Part shown: piece after piece, positions 23,907-38,809 of the stretch | How the letters are laid out: every line of letters starts with the position of its first letter | Position numbering within the stretch: the stretch's first letter is position 1 | Assembly: GCA_950022655.1 (NCBI GenBank) | Contig: OX465589.1 | Coordinates: 24,915,626-24,979,625 of the forward strand | DNA: 64,000 nucleotides | Direction: 5' to 3' | Source: Alentia gelatinosa | Lineage: Eukaryota > Annelida > Polychaeta > Phyllodocida > Polynoidae | The notes under the pieces: model-generated | What the model was told of the DNA's origin: nothing | What the model saw: only the letters and a program-made list of their open reading frames with translations | Databases searched by the model: none | Made by a program: the position numbers and the translations under genes

Positions 23907-24723
23907 TTGGATGGTTGCGACTGCCTGTGGCGAGGTTGGAGCCACAGGCAATTTTTTTTAAATTGCACCGAGATCTCATTTTAAACCTTTTAAAGGCAAC
24001 ATTTTGTTGGAAGAATAAGTTTTATTGACTTTTTTATGATATCTTGGCGATATCAGTGGTGTTAAAGAACCTTGAGAAAGTCTGGTAAGGACCCATAAAA
24101 GTTGACTGGACGTTAAATCATACCAAACCATGTCCTTGATGCTCTTTTGCTGTGAACCTGCAATTTCCAACATAACGCCTGTTCTTCATTTCCTAATTGA
24201 ACAAATTGGACATTAAACTACCCAAACAAACTTTGTAGGACCGAAACGAATGGAGACCACCAGTATATTAATGACATTAGCTCATCTACCAATGTAGTCT
24301 ACTGCATGTCAGCATAGGTCAGTTCATTCTTGTTGTAATTATGTGAATGACGTCAGACCTGGACATACCCCTGCACGGGGGATTTTCCGCACGCCCAGGT
24401 CTGGCAGGAATCATGTGAAATGCCTCACTCCACCATTGCGGCCTGCTCTCCTCAAAGTCTAAGACATGTCAACCTTTATCTCGTATTATTTTACCAAGCC
24501 ACCCACATCCTCTCCTTAAATATATCCCATCAATGGGCTACAAAAGACAAAAAAATGGACTTGCCTGTTCTTCATATCCGGTTTACCAAATTGTAGATTA
24601 ATTGAAAACAATATAATAAATTGGGGCACTGCAACAAGACTATGCTCAAGGTCTGTCACTCCACCGCCACTGAATCATGTGAAATGCCTCACTCCGCCAT
24701 TGCGGCCTGCTTTCCTCAAAGTC
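23907..24723. repeat. Rearranged, circularly permuted K module (copy 1)
   Basis: The two halves of K occur in the opposite order. The part from the stem-loop to the second 55-bp box comes first (about 23907-24460), then a short link (about 24461-24504) not found in standard K, then the part that normally opens K (about 24505-24723). The 55-bp box copies are only about 264 bp apart here, against 749 bp in standard K. The 47-bp cassette is deleted, leaving GACATTAGCT at about 24273-24282. A TCCTTGATGCTC box near 24,130 is retained that standard K lacks. The module abuts a truncated foldback on its left. The similar link at 63,889-63,910 suggests this order also exists at the array edge. Confidence 0.85.
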
Positions 24724-27700
24724 TCCGACGGGTCTACCTTTATCTCATGGACTGTGATTTTGTTAAGTCATTTTAATGAAAGAATTTTACTTTCTTGGAC
24801 GCAACAAGAATTTTATCACTTGGATGGTTGCGACTGCCTGTGGCGAGGTTGGGGCCACAGGCAATAATGGTTTTAACAATTTATATTGTCGACCAGTCGG
24901 CATGGCGACACTGGTATGAGATGTAGGATGGGCAAGGAGAGACTTCACATGCATTATGCTTGAAATCGTTGACCAGATGTTAAAACAAACCCAACAAACA
25001 AACTATTTAAACCAGCACTCCATGATGCTAGATCTCACAGGTTCACAGTGAAAGAGCATCAAACATGGAAGTGCGGAACCAGGTCCTTGATGCTCTTTTG
25101 CTGTGAACCTGTGATTTCCAACATAGCGCCTCCTCTTCATTTCCTGTTTACAGACTTTAGATAATTGAAAATTGATAGTAATTTTGGGAACTGACAAAAG
25201 GCTATGCTCAGACACCACTTAATCACATGACCTGCCACACTCTGCTATTGCAGCCTACTCTCCTGAAATACTCCGACGGGTCTACCTTTATCTCATGGAC
25301 TGTGATTTTGTTAAGTCATTTTAATGAAAGAATTTTACTTTCTTGGACGCAACAAGAATTTTATCACTTGGATGGTTGCGACTGCCTGTGGCGAGGTTGG
25401 GGCCACAGGCAATAATGGTTTTAACAATTCATTTATTGTCGACCAGTCGGCATGGAGACACTGGTATGAGATGTAGGATGGGCAATGAGAGACTTTCACA
25501 TGCATTATGCTTGAAATGGTTGACCGGATGTTAAAACAAACCCAACAAACAAACTATTTAAACCAGCACTCCATGATGCTAGATCTCACAGGTCCACAGT
25601 GAGAGAGCATCAAACATGGATGTGCGGAACCAGGTCCTTGATGCTCTTTTGCTGTGAACCTGTGATTTCCAACATAGCGCCTCCTCTTCATTTCCTGTTT
25701 ACAAACTTTAGATAATTGAAATTTGATAGTAATTTTGGGAACTGACAAAAGGCTATGCTCAGACACCACTTAATCATTTATATGACCTGCCACACTCTGC
25801 TATTGCAGCCTACTCTCCTGAAATACTCCGACGGGTCTACCTTTATCTCATGGACTGTGATTTTGTTAAGTCATTTTAATGAAAGAATTTTACTTTATTG
25901 GACGCAACAAGAATTTTATCACTTGGATGGTTGCGACTGCCTGTGGCGAGGTTGGGGCCACAGGCAATAATGGTTTTAACAATTTATATTGTCGACCAGT
26001 CGGCATGGAGACACTGGTATGAGATGTAGGATGGGCAATGAGAGACTTTCACATGCATTATGCTTGAAATGGTTGACCGGATGTTAAAACAAACCCAACA
26101 AACAAACTATTTAAACCAGCACTCCATGATGCTAGATCTCACAGGTCCACAGTGAGAGAGCATCAAACATGGATGTGCGGAACCAGGTCCTTGATGCTCT
26201 TTTGCTGTGAACCTGTGATTTCCAACATAGCGCCTCCTCTTCATTTCCTGTTTACAAACTTTAGATAATTGAAATTTGATAGTAATTTTGGGAACTGACA
26301 AAAGGCTATGCTCAGACACCACTTAATCATTTATATGACCTGCCACACTCTGCTATTGCAGCCTACTCTCCTGAAATACTCCGACGGGTCTACCTTTATC
26401 TCATGGACTGTGATTGTCATACATCAGAGACATGTCATCTTGTCTGAGACTTTATTGTCTAATCTCTCTATCATGGTCACCTCGTATACTTGAACTCACT
26501 TTGGGCTTGTCCCAAGGGTGACCATGATAGAGAGATTTCACTCTGGCATCAGAGTCGTCATTTTGTTAAATCATTTTAATGAAACAATTTTACTTTATTG
26601 GACGCAACAAGAATTTTATCACTTGGATGGTTGCGACTGCCTGTGGCGAGGTTGGGGCCACAGGCAATAATGGTTTTAACAATTCATTTATTGTCGACCA
26701 GTCGGCATGGAGACACTGGTATGAGATGTAGGATGGGCAATGAGAGACTTTCACATGCATTATGCTTGAAATGGTTGACCGGATGTTAAAACAAACCCAA
26801 CAAACAAACTATTTAAACCAGCACTCCATGATGCTAGATCTCACAGGTCCACAGTGAGAGAGCATCAAACATGGATGTGCGGAACCAGGTCCTTGATGCT
26901 CTTTTGCTGTGAACCTGTGATTTCCAACATAGCGCCTCCTCTTCATTTCCTGTTTACAAACTTTAGATAATTGAAATTTGATAGTAATTTTGGGAACTGA
27001 CAAAAGGCTATGCTCAGACACCACTTAATCATTTATATGACCTGCCACACTCTGCTATTGCAGCCTACTCTCCTGAAATACTCCGACGGGTCTACCTTTA
27101 TCTCATGGACTGTGATTGTCATACATCAGAGACATGTCATCTTGTCTGAGACTTTATTGTCTAATCTCTCTATCATGGTCACCTCGTATACTTGAACTCA
27201 CTTTGGGCTTGTCCCAAGGGTGACCATGATAGAGAGATTTCACTCTGGCATCAGAGTCGTCATTTTGTTAAATCATTTTAATGAAACAATTTTACTTTAT
27301 TGGACGCAACAAGAATTTTATCACTTGGATGGTTGCGACTGCCTGTGGCGAGGTTGGGGCCACAGGCAATAATGGTTTTAACAATTTATATTGTCGACCA
27401 GTCGGCATGGCGACACTGGTATGAGATGTAGGATGGGCAAGGAGAGACTTCACATGCATTATGCTTGAAATGGTTGACCAGATGTTAAAACAAACCCAAC
27501 AAACAAACTATTTAAACCAGCACTCCATGATGCTAGATCTCACAGGTTCACAGTGAGAGAGCATCAAACATGGAAGTGGGAACCAGGTCCTTGATGCTCT
27601 TTTGCTGTGAACCTGTGATTTCCAACATAGCGCCTCCTCTTCATTTCCTGTTTACAGACTTTAGATAATTGAAAATTGATAGTAATTTTGGGAACTGACA

Positions 27701-30205
27701 AAAGGCTATGCTCAGACACCACTTAATCATATGACCTGCCACACTCTGCTATTGCAGCCTACTCTCCTGAAATACTCCGACGGGTCTACCTTTATCTCAT
27801 GGACTGTGATTTTGTTAAGTCATTTTAATGAAAGAATTTTACTTTCTTGGACGCAACAAGAATTTTATCACTTGGATGGTTGCGACTGCCTGTGGCGAGG
27901 TTGGGGCCACAGGCAATAATGGTTTTAACAATTCATTTATTGTCGACCAGTCGGCATGGAGACACTGGTATGAGATGTAGGATGGGCAATGAGAGACTTT
28001 CACATGCATTATGCTTGAAATGGTTGACCGGATGTTAAAACAAACCCAACAAACAAACTAATTAAACCAGCACTCCATGATGCTAGATCTCACAGGTCCA
28101 CAGTGAGAGAGCATCAAACATGGATGTGCGGAACCAGGTCCTTGATGCTCTTTTGCTGTGAACCTGTGATTTCCAACATAGCGCCTCCTCTTCATTTCCT
28201 GTTTACAAACTTTAGATAATTGAAATTTGATAGTAATTTTGGGAACTGACAAAAGGCTATGCTCAGACACCACTTAATCATTTATATGACCTGCCACACT
28301 CTGCTATTGCAGCCTACTCTCCTGAAATACTCCGACGGGTCTACCTTTATCTCATGGACTGTGATTGTCATACATCAGAGACATGTCATCTTGTCTGAGA
28401 CTTTATTGTCTAATCTCTCTATCATGGTCACCTCGTATACTTGAACTCACTTTGGGCTTGTCCCAAGGGTGACCATGATAGAGAGATTTCACTCTGGCAT
28501 CAGAGTCGCCATTTTGTTAAGTCATTTTAATGAAACAATTTTACTTTATTGGACGCAACAAGAATTTTATCACTTGGATGGTTGCGACTGCCTGTGGCGA
28601 GGTTGGGGCCACAGGCAATAATGGTTTTAACAATTCATTTATTGTCGACCAGTCGGCATGGAGACACTGGTATGAGATGTAGGATGGGCAATGAGAGACT
28701 TTCACATGCATTATGCTTGAAATGGTTGACCGGATGTTAAAACAAACCCAACAAACAAACTATTTAAACCAGCACTCCATGATGCTAGATCTCACAGGTC
28801 CACAGTGAGAGAGCATCAAACATGGATGTGCGGAACCAGGTCCTTGATGCTCTTTTGCTGTGAACCTGTGATTTCCAACATAGCGCCTCCTCTTCATTTC
28901 CTGTTTACAGACTTTAGATAATTGAAATTTGATAGTAATTTTGGGAACTGACAAAAGGCTATGCTCAGACACCACTTAATCATTCATATGACCTGCCACA
29001 CTCTGCTATTGCAGCCTACTCTCCTGAAATACTCCGACGGGTCTACCTTTATCTCATGGACTGTGATTTTGTTAAGTCATTTTAATGAAAGAATTTTACT
29101 TTCTTGGACGCAACAAGAATTTTATCACTTGGATGGTTGTGACTGCCTGTGGCGAGGTTGGGGCCACAGGCAATAATGGTTTTAACAATTCATTTATTGT
29201 CGACCAGTCGGCATGGAGACACTGGTATGAGATGTAGGATGGGCAATGAGAGACTTTCACATGCATTATGCTTGAAATGGTTGACCGGATGTTAAAACAA
29301 ACCCAACAAACAAACTATTTAAACCAGCACTCCATGATGCTAGATCTCACAGGTTCACAGTGAGAGAGCATCAAACATGGATGTGCGGAACCAGGTCCTT
29401 GATGCTCTTTTGCTGTGAACCTGTGATTTCCAACATAGCGCCTCCTCTTCATTTCCTGTTTACAAACTTTAGATAATTGAAATTTGATAGTAATTTTGGG
29501 AACTGACAAAAGGCTATGCTCAGACACCACTTAATCATTTATATGACCTGCCACACTCTGCTATTGCAGCCTACTCTCCTGAAATACTCCGACGGGTCTA
29601 CCTTTATCTCATGGACTGTGATTGTCATACATCAGAGACATGTCATCTTGTCTGAGACTTTATTGTCTAATCTCTCTATCATGGTCACCTCGTATACTTG
29701 AACTCACTTTGGGCTTGTCCCAAGGGTGACCATGATAGAGAGATTTCACTCTGGCATCAGAGTCGTCATTTTGTTAAGTCATTTTAATGAAACAATTTTA
29801 CTTTATTGGACGCAACAAGAATTTTATCACTTGGATGGTTGCGACTGCCTGTGGCGAGGTTGGGGCCACAGGCAATAATGGTTTTAACAATTCATTTATT
29901 GTCGACCAGTCGGCATGGCGACACTGGTATGAGATGTAGGATGAGCAATGAGAGACCTTCACATGCATTATGCTTGAAATGGTTGACCGGATGTTAAAAC
30001 AAACCCAACAAACAAACTATTTAAACCAGCACTCCATGATGCTAGATCTCACAGGTCCACAGTGAGAGAGCATCAAACATGGATGTGCGGAACCAGGTCC
30101 TTGATGCTCTTTTGCTGTGAACCTGTGATTTCCAACATAGCGCCTCCTCTTCATTTCCTGTTTACAAACTTTAGATAATTGAAAATTGATAGTAATTTTG
30201 GGAAC
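24724..30205. repeat. Monomer tract 5: irregular A/B order
   Basis: Stem-loop starts: 24836 B, 25384 A without insertion (555 bp), 25939 A with a B-type start (700 bp), 26639 A, 27341 B (547 bp, one base lost in the palindrome loop), 27888 A, 28590 A without insertion (555 bp), 29145 A with the B-type palindrome arm, 29847 partial. Strict AB alternation is lost here and three kinds of mosaic or insertion-free monomer appear. Confidence 0.92.
25939..26638. repeat. Mosaic monomer with a B-to-A switch (700 bp)
   Basis: Starts with B-type AATTTATATTG, then is A-type from GGAGACAC onward, including the foldback insertion. The 2-bp shortfall from 702 is explained by the B-type start. It is duplicated at 41434. 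Confidence 0.82.
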
Positions 30206-31186
30206 AAGCTCAGACACAACATCCTCTCCTTAAATTTATCCCATCAATGGGCTACAAAAGACAAAAAAATGGACTTGCCTGTTCTTCATATCCGGTTTAC
30301 CAAATTGTAGATTAATTGAAAACAATTCAATAAATTGGGGCACTGCAACAAGACTATGCTCAAGGTCTGTCACTCCACCGCCACTGAATCATGTGAAATG
30401 CCTCACTCCGCCATTGCGGCCTGCTTTCCTCAAAGTCTCCAGCATGTATACATTTATCTCGGATTATTTTACCAAGAAAATGTAGTGGCTACTAGCCAAA
30501 ACTTAAAGAAAGGCAACCTGACACAAACTCAACGGGTTCACCTTACAGGTTCACTGCACTTTCTAGGGCGCAACATGACAGCTTTTTATCACTTGGATGG
30601 TTGCGACTGCCTGTGGCGAGGTTGGAGCCACAGGCAATTTTTTTAAAATTGCACCGAGATCTCATTTTAAACCTTTTAAAGGCAACATTTTGTTGGAAGA
30701 ATAAGTTTTATTGACTTTTTTATGATATCTTGGCGATATCAGTGGTGTTAAAGAACCTTGAGAAAGTCTGGTAAGGACCCATAAAAGTTGACTGGACGTT
30801 AAATCATACCAAACCAACAAACAAACTTTTTGCTGTGAACCTGCAATTTCCAACATAATGCCTGTTCTTCATTTCCTAATTGAACAAATTGGACATTAAA
30901 CTACCCAAACAAACTTTGTAGGACCGAAACGAATGGAGACCACCAGTATATTAATGACATTAACTTAATTACAATAAGGACTGCCCACTTCTGTTTCTGT
31001 TAATAGCTAATCTACCAATGTAGTCTACTGCATGTCAGCATAGGTCAGTTCATTCTTGTTGTAATTATGTGAATGACGTCAGACCTGGACATCCCCCCCG
31101 CACGGGGGATTTTCCGTACGCCCAGGTCTGGCAGGAATCATGTGAAATGCCTCACTCCACCATTGCGGCCTGCTTTCCTCAAAGTC
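30206..31186. repeat. K module 5 (standard order, right-domain type)
   Basis: Standard 981-bp K with the forward 47-bp cassette. It carries the right-domain markers G30695 (A in the left domain) and C31016 (A in the left domain). It is preceded by an A-like monomer at 29847 with the variants GATGAGCAATG and GAGACCTTC, also seen in related form just before the last K at the right edge. Confidence 0.9.
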
Positions 31187-32000
31187 TCCGACGGGTCTAC
31201 CTTTATCTCATGGACTGTGATTTTGTTAAGTCATTTTAATGAAAGAATTTTACTTTCTTGGACGCAACAAGAATTTTATCACTTGGATGGTTGCGACTGC
31301 CTGTGGCGAGGTTGGGGCCACAGGCAATAATGGTTTTAACAATTCATTTATTGTCGACCAGTCGGCATGGAGACACTGGTATGAGATGTAGGATGGGCAA
31401 TGAGAGACTTTCACATGCATTATGCTTGAAATGGTTGACCGGATGTTAAAACAAACCCAACAAACAAACTATTTAAACCAGCACTCCATGATGCTAGATC
31501 TCACAGGTCCACAGTGAGAGAGCATCAAACATGGATGTGCGGAACCAGGTCCTTGATGCTCTTTTGCTGTGAACCTGTGATTTCCAACATAGCGCCTCCT
31601 CTTCATTTCCTGTTTACAAACTTTAGATAATTGAAATTTGATAGTAATTTTGGGAACTGACAAAAGGCTATGCTCAGACACCACTTAATCATTTATATGA
31701 CCTGCCACACTCTGCTATTGCAGCCTACTCTCCTGAAATACTCCGACGGGTCTACCTTTATCTCATGGACTGTGATTGTCATACATCAGAGACATGTCAT
31801 CTTGTCTGAGACTTTATTGTCTAATCTCTCTATCATGGTCACCTCGTATACTTGAACTCACTTTGGGCTTGTCCCAAGGGTGACCATGATAGAGAGATTT
31901 CACTCTGGCATCAGAGTCGCCATTTTGTTAAATCATTTTAATGAAACAATTTTACTTTATTGGACGCAACAAGAATTTTATCACTTGGATGGTTGCGACT

Positions 32001-32551
32001 GCCTGTGGCGAGGTTGGGGCCACAGGCAATAATGGTTTTAACAATTCATTTATTGTCGACCAGTCGGCATGGAGACACTGGTATGAGATGTAGGATGGGC
32101 AATGAGAGACTTTCACATGCATTATGCTTGAAATGGTTGACCGGATGTTAAAACAAACCCAACAAACAAACTATTTAAACCAGCACTCCATGATGCTAGA
32201 TCTCACAGGTTCACAGTGAGAGAGCATCAAACATGGAAGTGCGGAACCAGGTCCTTGATGCTCTTTTGCTGTGAACCTGTGATTTCCAACATAGCGCCTC
32301 CTCTTCATTTCCTGTTTACAGACTTTAGATAATTGAAAATTGATAGTAATTTTGGGAACTGACAAAAGGCTATGCTCAGACACCACTTAATCATATGACC
32401 TGCCACACTCTGCTATTGCAGCCTACTCTCCTGAAATACTCCGACGGGTCTACCTTTATCTCATGGACTGTGATTTTGTTAAGTCATTTTAATGAAAGAA
32501 TTTTACTTTCTTGGACGCAACAAGAATTTTATCACTTGGATGGTTGCGACT
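32001..32551. repeat. Mosaic monomer with a later A-to-B switch
   Basis: Remains A-type through ACCGGATG and becomes B-type at the palindrome (GGTTCACAG, GGAAGTGCGG). The switch therefore lies further right than in the monomers at 5905 and 13610. It is duplicated at 47496. Confidence 0.82.
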
Positions 32552-35500
32552 GCCTGTGGCGAGGTTGGGGCCACAGGCAATAATGGTTTTAACAATTCAT
32601 TTATTGTCGACCAGTCGGCATGGAGACACTGGTATGAGATGTAGGATGGGCAATGAGAGACTTTCACATGCATTATGCTTGAAATGGTTGACCGGATGTT
32701 AAAACAAACCCAACAAACAAACTATTTAAACCAGCACTCCATGATGCTAGATCTCACAGGTCCACAGTGAGAGAGCATCAAACATGGATGTGCGGAACCA
32801 GGTCCTTGATGCTCTTTTGCTGTGAACCTGTGATTTCCAACATAGCGCCTCCTCTTCATTTCCTGTTTACAAACTTTAGATAATTGAAATTTGATAGTAA
32901 TTTTGGGAACTGACAAAAGGCTATGCTCAGACACCACTTAATCATTTATATGACCTGCCACACTCTGCTATTGCAGCCTACTCTCCTGAAATACTCCTAC
33001 GGGTCTACCTTTATCTCATGGACTGTGATTGTCATACATCAGAGACATGTCATCTTGTCTGAGACTTTATTGTCTAATCTCTCTATCATGGTCACCTCGT
33101 ATACTTGAACTCACTTTGGGCTTGTCCCAAGGGTGACCATGATAGAGAGATTTCACTCTGGCATCAGAGTCGTCATTTTGTTAAATCATTTTAATGAAAC
33201 AATTTTACTTTATTGGACGCAACAAGAATTTTATCACTTGGATGGTTGCGACTGCCTGTGGCGAGGTTGGGGCCACAGGCAATAATGGTTTTAACAATTT
33301 ATATTGTCGACCAGTCGGCATGGCGACACTGGTATGAGATGTAGGATGGGCAAGGAGAGACTTCACATGCATTATGCTTGAAATGGTTGACCAGATGTTA
33401 AAACAAACCCAACAAACAAACTATTTAAACCAGCACTCCATGATGCTAGATCTCACAGGTTCACAGTGAGAGAGCATCAAACATGGAAGTGCGGAACCAG
33501 GTCCTTGATGCTCTTTTGCTGTGAACCTGTGATTTCCAACATAGCGCCTCCTCTTCATTTCCTGTTTACAGACTTTAGATAATTGAAAATTGATAGTAAT
33601 TTTGGGAACTGACAAAAGGCTATGCTCAGACACCACTTAATCATATGACCTGCCACACTCTGCTATTGCAGCCTACTCTCCTGAAATACTCCGACGGGTC
33701 TACCTTTATCTCATGGACTGTGATTTTGTTAAGTCATTTTAATGAAAGAATTTTACTTTCTTGGACGCAACAAGAATTTTATCACTTGGATGGTTGCGAC
33801 TGCCTGTGGCGAGGTTGGGGCCACAGGCAATAATGGTTTTAACAATTCATTTATTGTCGACCAGTCGGCATGGAGACACTGGTATGAGATGTAGGATGGG
33901 CAATGAGAGACTTTCACATGCATTATGCTTGAAATGGTTGACCGGATGTTAAAACAAACCCAACAAACAAACTATTTAAACCAGCACTCCATGATGCTAG
34001 ATCTCACAGGTCCACAGTGAGAGAGCATCAAACATGGATGTGCGGAACCAGGTCCTTGATGCTCTTTTGCTGTGAACCTGTGATTTCCAACATAGCGCCT
34101 CCTCTTCATTTCCTGTTTACAAACTTTAGATAATTGAAATTTGATAGTAATTTTGGGAACTGACAAAAGGCTATGCTCAGACACCACTTAATCATTTATA
34201 TGACCTGCCACACTCTGCTATTGCAGCCTACTCTCCTGAAATACTCCGACGGGTCTACCTTTATCTCATGGACTGTGATTGTCATACATCAGAGACATGT
34301 CATCTTGTCTGAGACTTTATTGTCTAATCTCTCTATCATGGTCACCTCGTATACTTGAACTCACTTTGGGCTTGTCCCAAGGGTGACCATGATAGAGAGA
34401 TTTCACTCTGGCATCAGAGTCGTCATTTTGTTAAATCATTTTAATGAAACAATTTTACTTTATTGGACGCAACAAGAATTTTATCACTTGGATGGTTGCG
34501 ACTGCCTGTGGCGAGGTTGGGGCCACAGGCAATAATGGTTTTAACAATTTATATTGTCGACCAGTCGGCATGGCGACACTGGTATGAGATGTAGGATGGG
34601 CAAGGAGAGACTTCACATGCATTATGCTTGAAATGGTTGACCAGATGTTAAAACAAACCCAACAAACAAACTATTTAAACCAGCACTCCATGATGCTAGA
34701 TCTCACAGGTTCACAGTGAGAGAGCATCAAACATGGAAGTGCGGAACCAGGTCCTTGATGCTCTTTTGCTGTGAACCTGTGATTTCCAACATAGCGCCTC
34801 CTCTTCATTTCCTGTTTACAGACTTTAGATAATTGAAAATTGATAGTAATTTTGGGAACTGACAAAAGGCTATGCTCAGACACCACTTAATCATATGACC
34901 TGCCACACTCTGCTATTGCAGCCTACTCTCCTGAAATACTCCGACGGGTCTACCTTTATCTCATGGACTGTGATTTTGTTAAGTCATTTTAATGAAAGAA
35001 TTTTACTTTCTTGGACGCAACAAGAATTTTATCACTTGGATGGTTGCGACTGCCTGTGGCGAGGTTGGGGCCACAGGCAATAATGGTTTTAACAATTCAT
35101 TTATTGTCGACCAGTCGGCATGGAGACACTGGTATGAGATGTAGGATGGGCAATGAGAGACTTTCACATGCATTATGCTTGAAATGGTTGACCGGATGTT
35201 AAAACAAACCCAACAAACAAACTATTTAAACCAGCACTCCATGATGCTAGATCTCACAGGTCCACAGTGAGAGAGCATCAAACATGGATGTGCGGAACCA
35301 GGTCCTTGATGCTCTTTTGCTGTGAACCTGTGATTTCCAACATAGCGCCTCCTCTTCATTTCCTGTTTACAAACTTTAGATAATTGAAATTTGATAGTAA
35401 TTTTGGGAACTGACAAAAGGCTATGCTCAGACACCACTTAATCATTTATATGACCTGCCACACTCTGCTATTGCAGCCTACTCTCCTGAAATACTCCGAC

Positions 35501-37010
35501 GGGTCTACCTTTATCTCATGGACTGTGATTGTCATACATCAGAGACATGTCATCTTGTCTGAGACTTTATTGTCTAATCTCTCTATCATGGTCACCTCGT
35601 ATACTTGAACTCACTTTGGGCTTGTCCCAAGGGTGACCATGATAGAGAGATTTCACTCTGGCATCAGAGTCGCCATTTTGTTAAATCATTTTAATGAAAC
35701 AATTTTACTTTATTGGACGCAACAAGAATTTTATCACTTGGATGGTTGCGACTGCCTGTGGCGAGGTTGGGGCCACAGGCAATAATGGTTTTAACAATTC
35801 ATTTATTGTCGACCAGTCGGCATGGAGACACTGGTATGAGATGTAGGATGGGCAATGAGAGACTTTCACATGCATTATGCTTGAAATGGTTGACCGGATG
35901 TTAAAACAAACCCAACAAACAAACTATTTAAACCAGCACTCCATGATGCTAGATCTCACAGGTCCACAGTGAGAGAGCATCAAACATGGATGTGCGGAAC
36001 CAGGTCCTTGATGCTCTTTTGCTGTGAACCTGTGATTTCCAACATAGCGCCTCCTCTTCATTTCCTGTTTACAGACTTTAGATAATTGAAATTTGATAGT
36101 AATTTTGGGAACTGACAAAAGGCTATGCTCAGACACCACTTAATCATTCATATGACCTGCCACACTCTGCTATTGCAGCCTACTCTCCTGAAATACTCCG
36201 ACGGGTCTACCTTTATCTCATGGATTGTGATTTTGTTAAGTCATTTTAATGAAAGAATTTTACTTTCTTGGACGCAACAAGAATTTTATCACTTGGATGG
36301 TTGCGACTGCCTGTGGCGAGGTTGGGGCCACAGGCAATAATGGTTTTAACAATTCATTTATTGTCGACCAGTCGGCATGGAGACACTGGTATGAGATGTA
36401 GGATGGGCAATGAGAGACTTTCACATGCATTATGCTTGAAATGGTTGACCGGATGTTAAAACAAACCCAACAAACAAACTATTTAAACCAGCACTCCATG
36501 ATGCTAGATCTCACAGGTCCACAGTGAGAGAGCATCAAACATGGATGTGCGGAACCAGGTCCTTGATGCTCTTTTGCTGTGAACCTGTGATTTCCAACAT
36601 AGCGCCTCCTCTTCATTTCCTGTTTACAAACTTTAGATAATTGAAATTTGATAGTAATTTTGGGAACTGACAAAAGGCTATGCTCAGACACCACTTAATC
36701 ATTTATATGACCTGCCACACTCTGCTATTGCAGCCTACTCTCCTGAAATACTCCGACGGGTCTACCTTTATCTCATGGACTGTGATTGTCATACATCAGA
36801 GACATGTCATCTTGTCTGAGACTTTATTGTCTAATCTCTCTATCATGGTCACCTCGTATACTTGAACTCACTTTGGGCTTGTCCCAAGGGTGACCATGAT
36901 AGAGAGATTTCACTCTGGCATCAGAGTCGTCATTTTGTTAAGTCATTTTAATGAAACAATTTTACTTTATTGGACGCAACAAGAATTTTATCACTTGGAT
37001 GGTTGCGACT

Positions 37011-37560
37011 GCCTGTGGCGAGGTTGGGGCCACAGGCAATAATGGTTTTAACAATTCATTTATTGTCGACCAGTCGGCATGGCGACACTGGTATGAGATG
37101 TAGGATGGGCAAGGAGAGACTTCACATGCATTATGCTTGAAATGGTTGACCAGATGTTAAAACAAACCCAACAAACAAACTATTTAAACCAGCACTCCAT
37201 GATGCTAGATCTCACAGGTTCACAGTGAGAGAGCATCAAACATGGAAGTGCGGAACCAGGTCCTTGATGCTCTTTTGCTGTGAACCTGTGATTTCCAACA
37301 TAGCGCCTCCTCTTCATTTCCTGTTTACAGACTTTAGATAATTGAAAATTGATAGTAATTTTGGGAACTTACAAAAGGCTATGCTCAGACACCACTTAAT
37401 CATATGACCTGCCACACTCCGCTATTGCAGCCTACTCTCCTGAAATACTCCGACGGGTCTACCTTTATCTCATGGACTGTGATTTTGTTAAGTCATTTTA
37501 ATGAAAGAATTTTACTTTCTTGGACGCAACAAGAATTTTATCACTTGGATGGTTGCGACT
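37011..37560. repeat. Mosaic monomer with an early A-to-B switch
   Basis: Has A-type TTCATTTATTG but already B-type GGCGACAC and CAAGGAGAGACTTCAC. It also has the private change GGGAACTTACAAAAG near 37,366. It is duplicated at 52506, including the private change. Confidence 0.82.
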
Positions 37561-38809
37561 GCCTGTGGCGAGGTTGGGGCCACAGGCAATAATGGTTTTA
37601 ACAATTCATTTATTGTCGACCAGTCGGCATGGAGACACTGGTATGAGATGTAGGATGGGCAATGAGAGACTTTCACATGCATTATGCTTGAAATGGTTGA
37701 CCGGATGTTAAAACAAACCCAACAAACAAACTATTTAAACCAGCACTCCATGATGCTAGATCTCACAGGTCCACAGTGAGAGAGCATCAAACATGGATGT
37801 GCGGAACCAGGTCCTTGATGCTCTTTTGCTGTGAACCTGTAATTTCCAACATAGCGCCTCCTCTTCATTTCCTGTTAACAAACTTTAGATAATTGAAATT
37901 TGATAGTAATTTTGGGAACTGACAAAAGGCTATGCTCAGACACCACTTAATCATTTATATGACCTGCCACACTCTGCTATTGCAGCCTACTCTCCTGAAA
38001 TACTCCGACGGGTCTACCTTTATCTCATGGACTGTGATTGTCATACATCAGAGACATGTCATCTTGTCTGAGACTTTATTGTCTAATCTCTCTATCATGG
38101 TCACCTCGTATACTTGAACTCACTTTGGGCTTGTCCCAAGGGTGACCATGATAGAGAGAATTCACTCTGGCATCAGAGTCGTCATTTTGTTAAGTCATTT
38201 TAATGAAACCATTTTACTTTCTTGGACGCAACAAGAATTTTATCACTTGGATGGTTGCGACTGCCTGTGGCGAGGTTGGGGCCACAGGCAATAATGGTTT
38301 TAACAATTTATATTGTCGACCAGTCGGCATGGCGACACTGGTATGAGATGTAGGATGGGCAAGGAGAGACTTCACATGCATTATGCTTGAAATGGTTGAC
38401 CAGATGTTAAAACAAACCCAACAAACAAACTATTTAAACCAGCACTCCATGATGCTAGATCTCACAGGTTCACAGTGAGAGAGCATCAAACATGGAAGTG
38501 CGGAACCAGGTCCTTGATGCTCTTTTGCTGTGAACCTGTGATTTCCAACATAGCGCCTCCTCTTCATTTCCTGTTTACAGACTTTAGATAATTGAAAATT
38601 GATAGTAATTTTGGGAACTGACAAAAGGCTATGCTCAGACACCACTTAATCATATGACCTGCCACACTCTGCTATTGCAGCCTACTCTCCTGAAATACTC
38701 CGACGGGTCTACCTTTATCTCATGGACTGTGATTTTGTTAGTCATTTTAATGAAAGAATTTTACTTTCTTGGACGCAACAAGAATTTTATCACTTGGATG
38801 GTTGCGACT

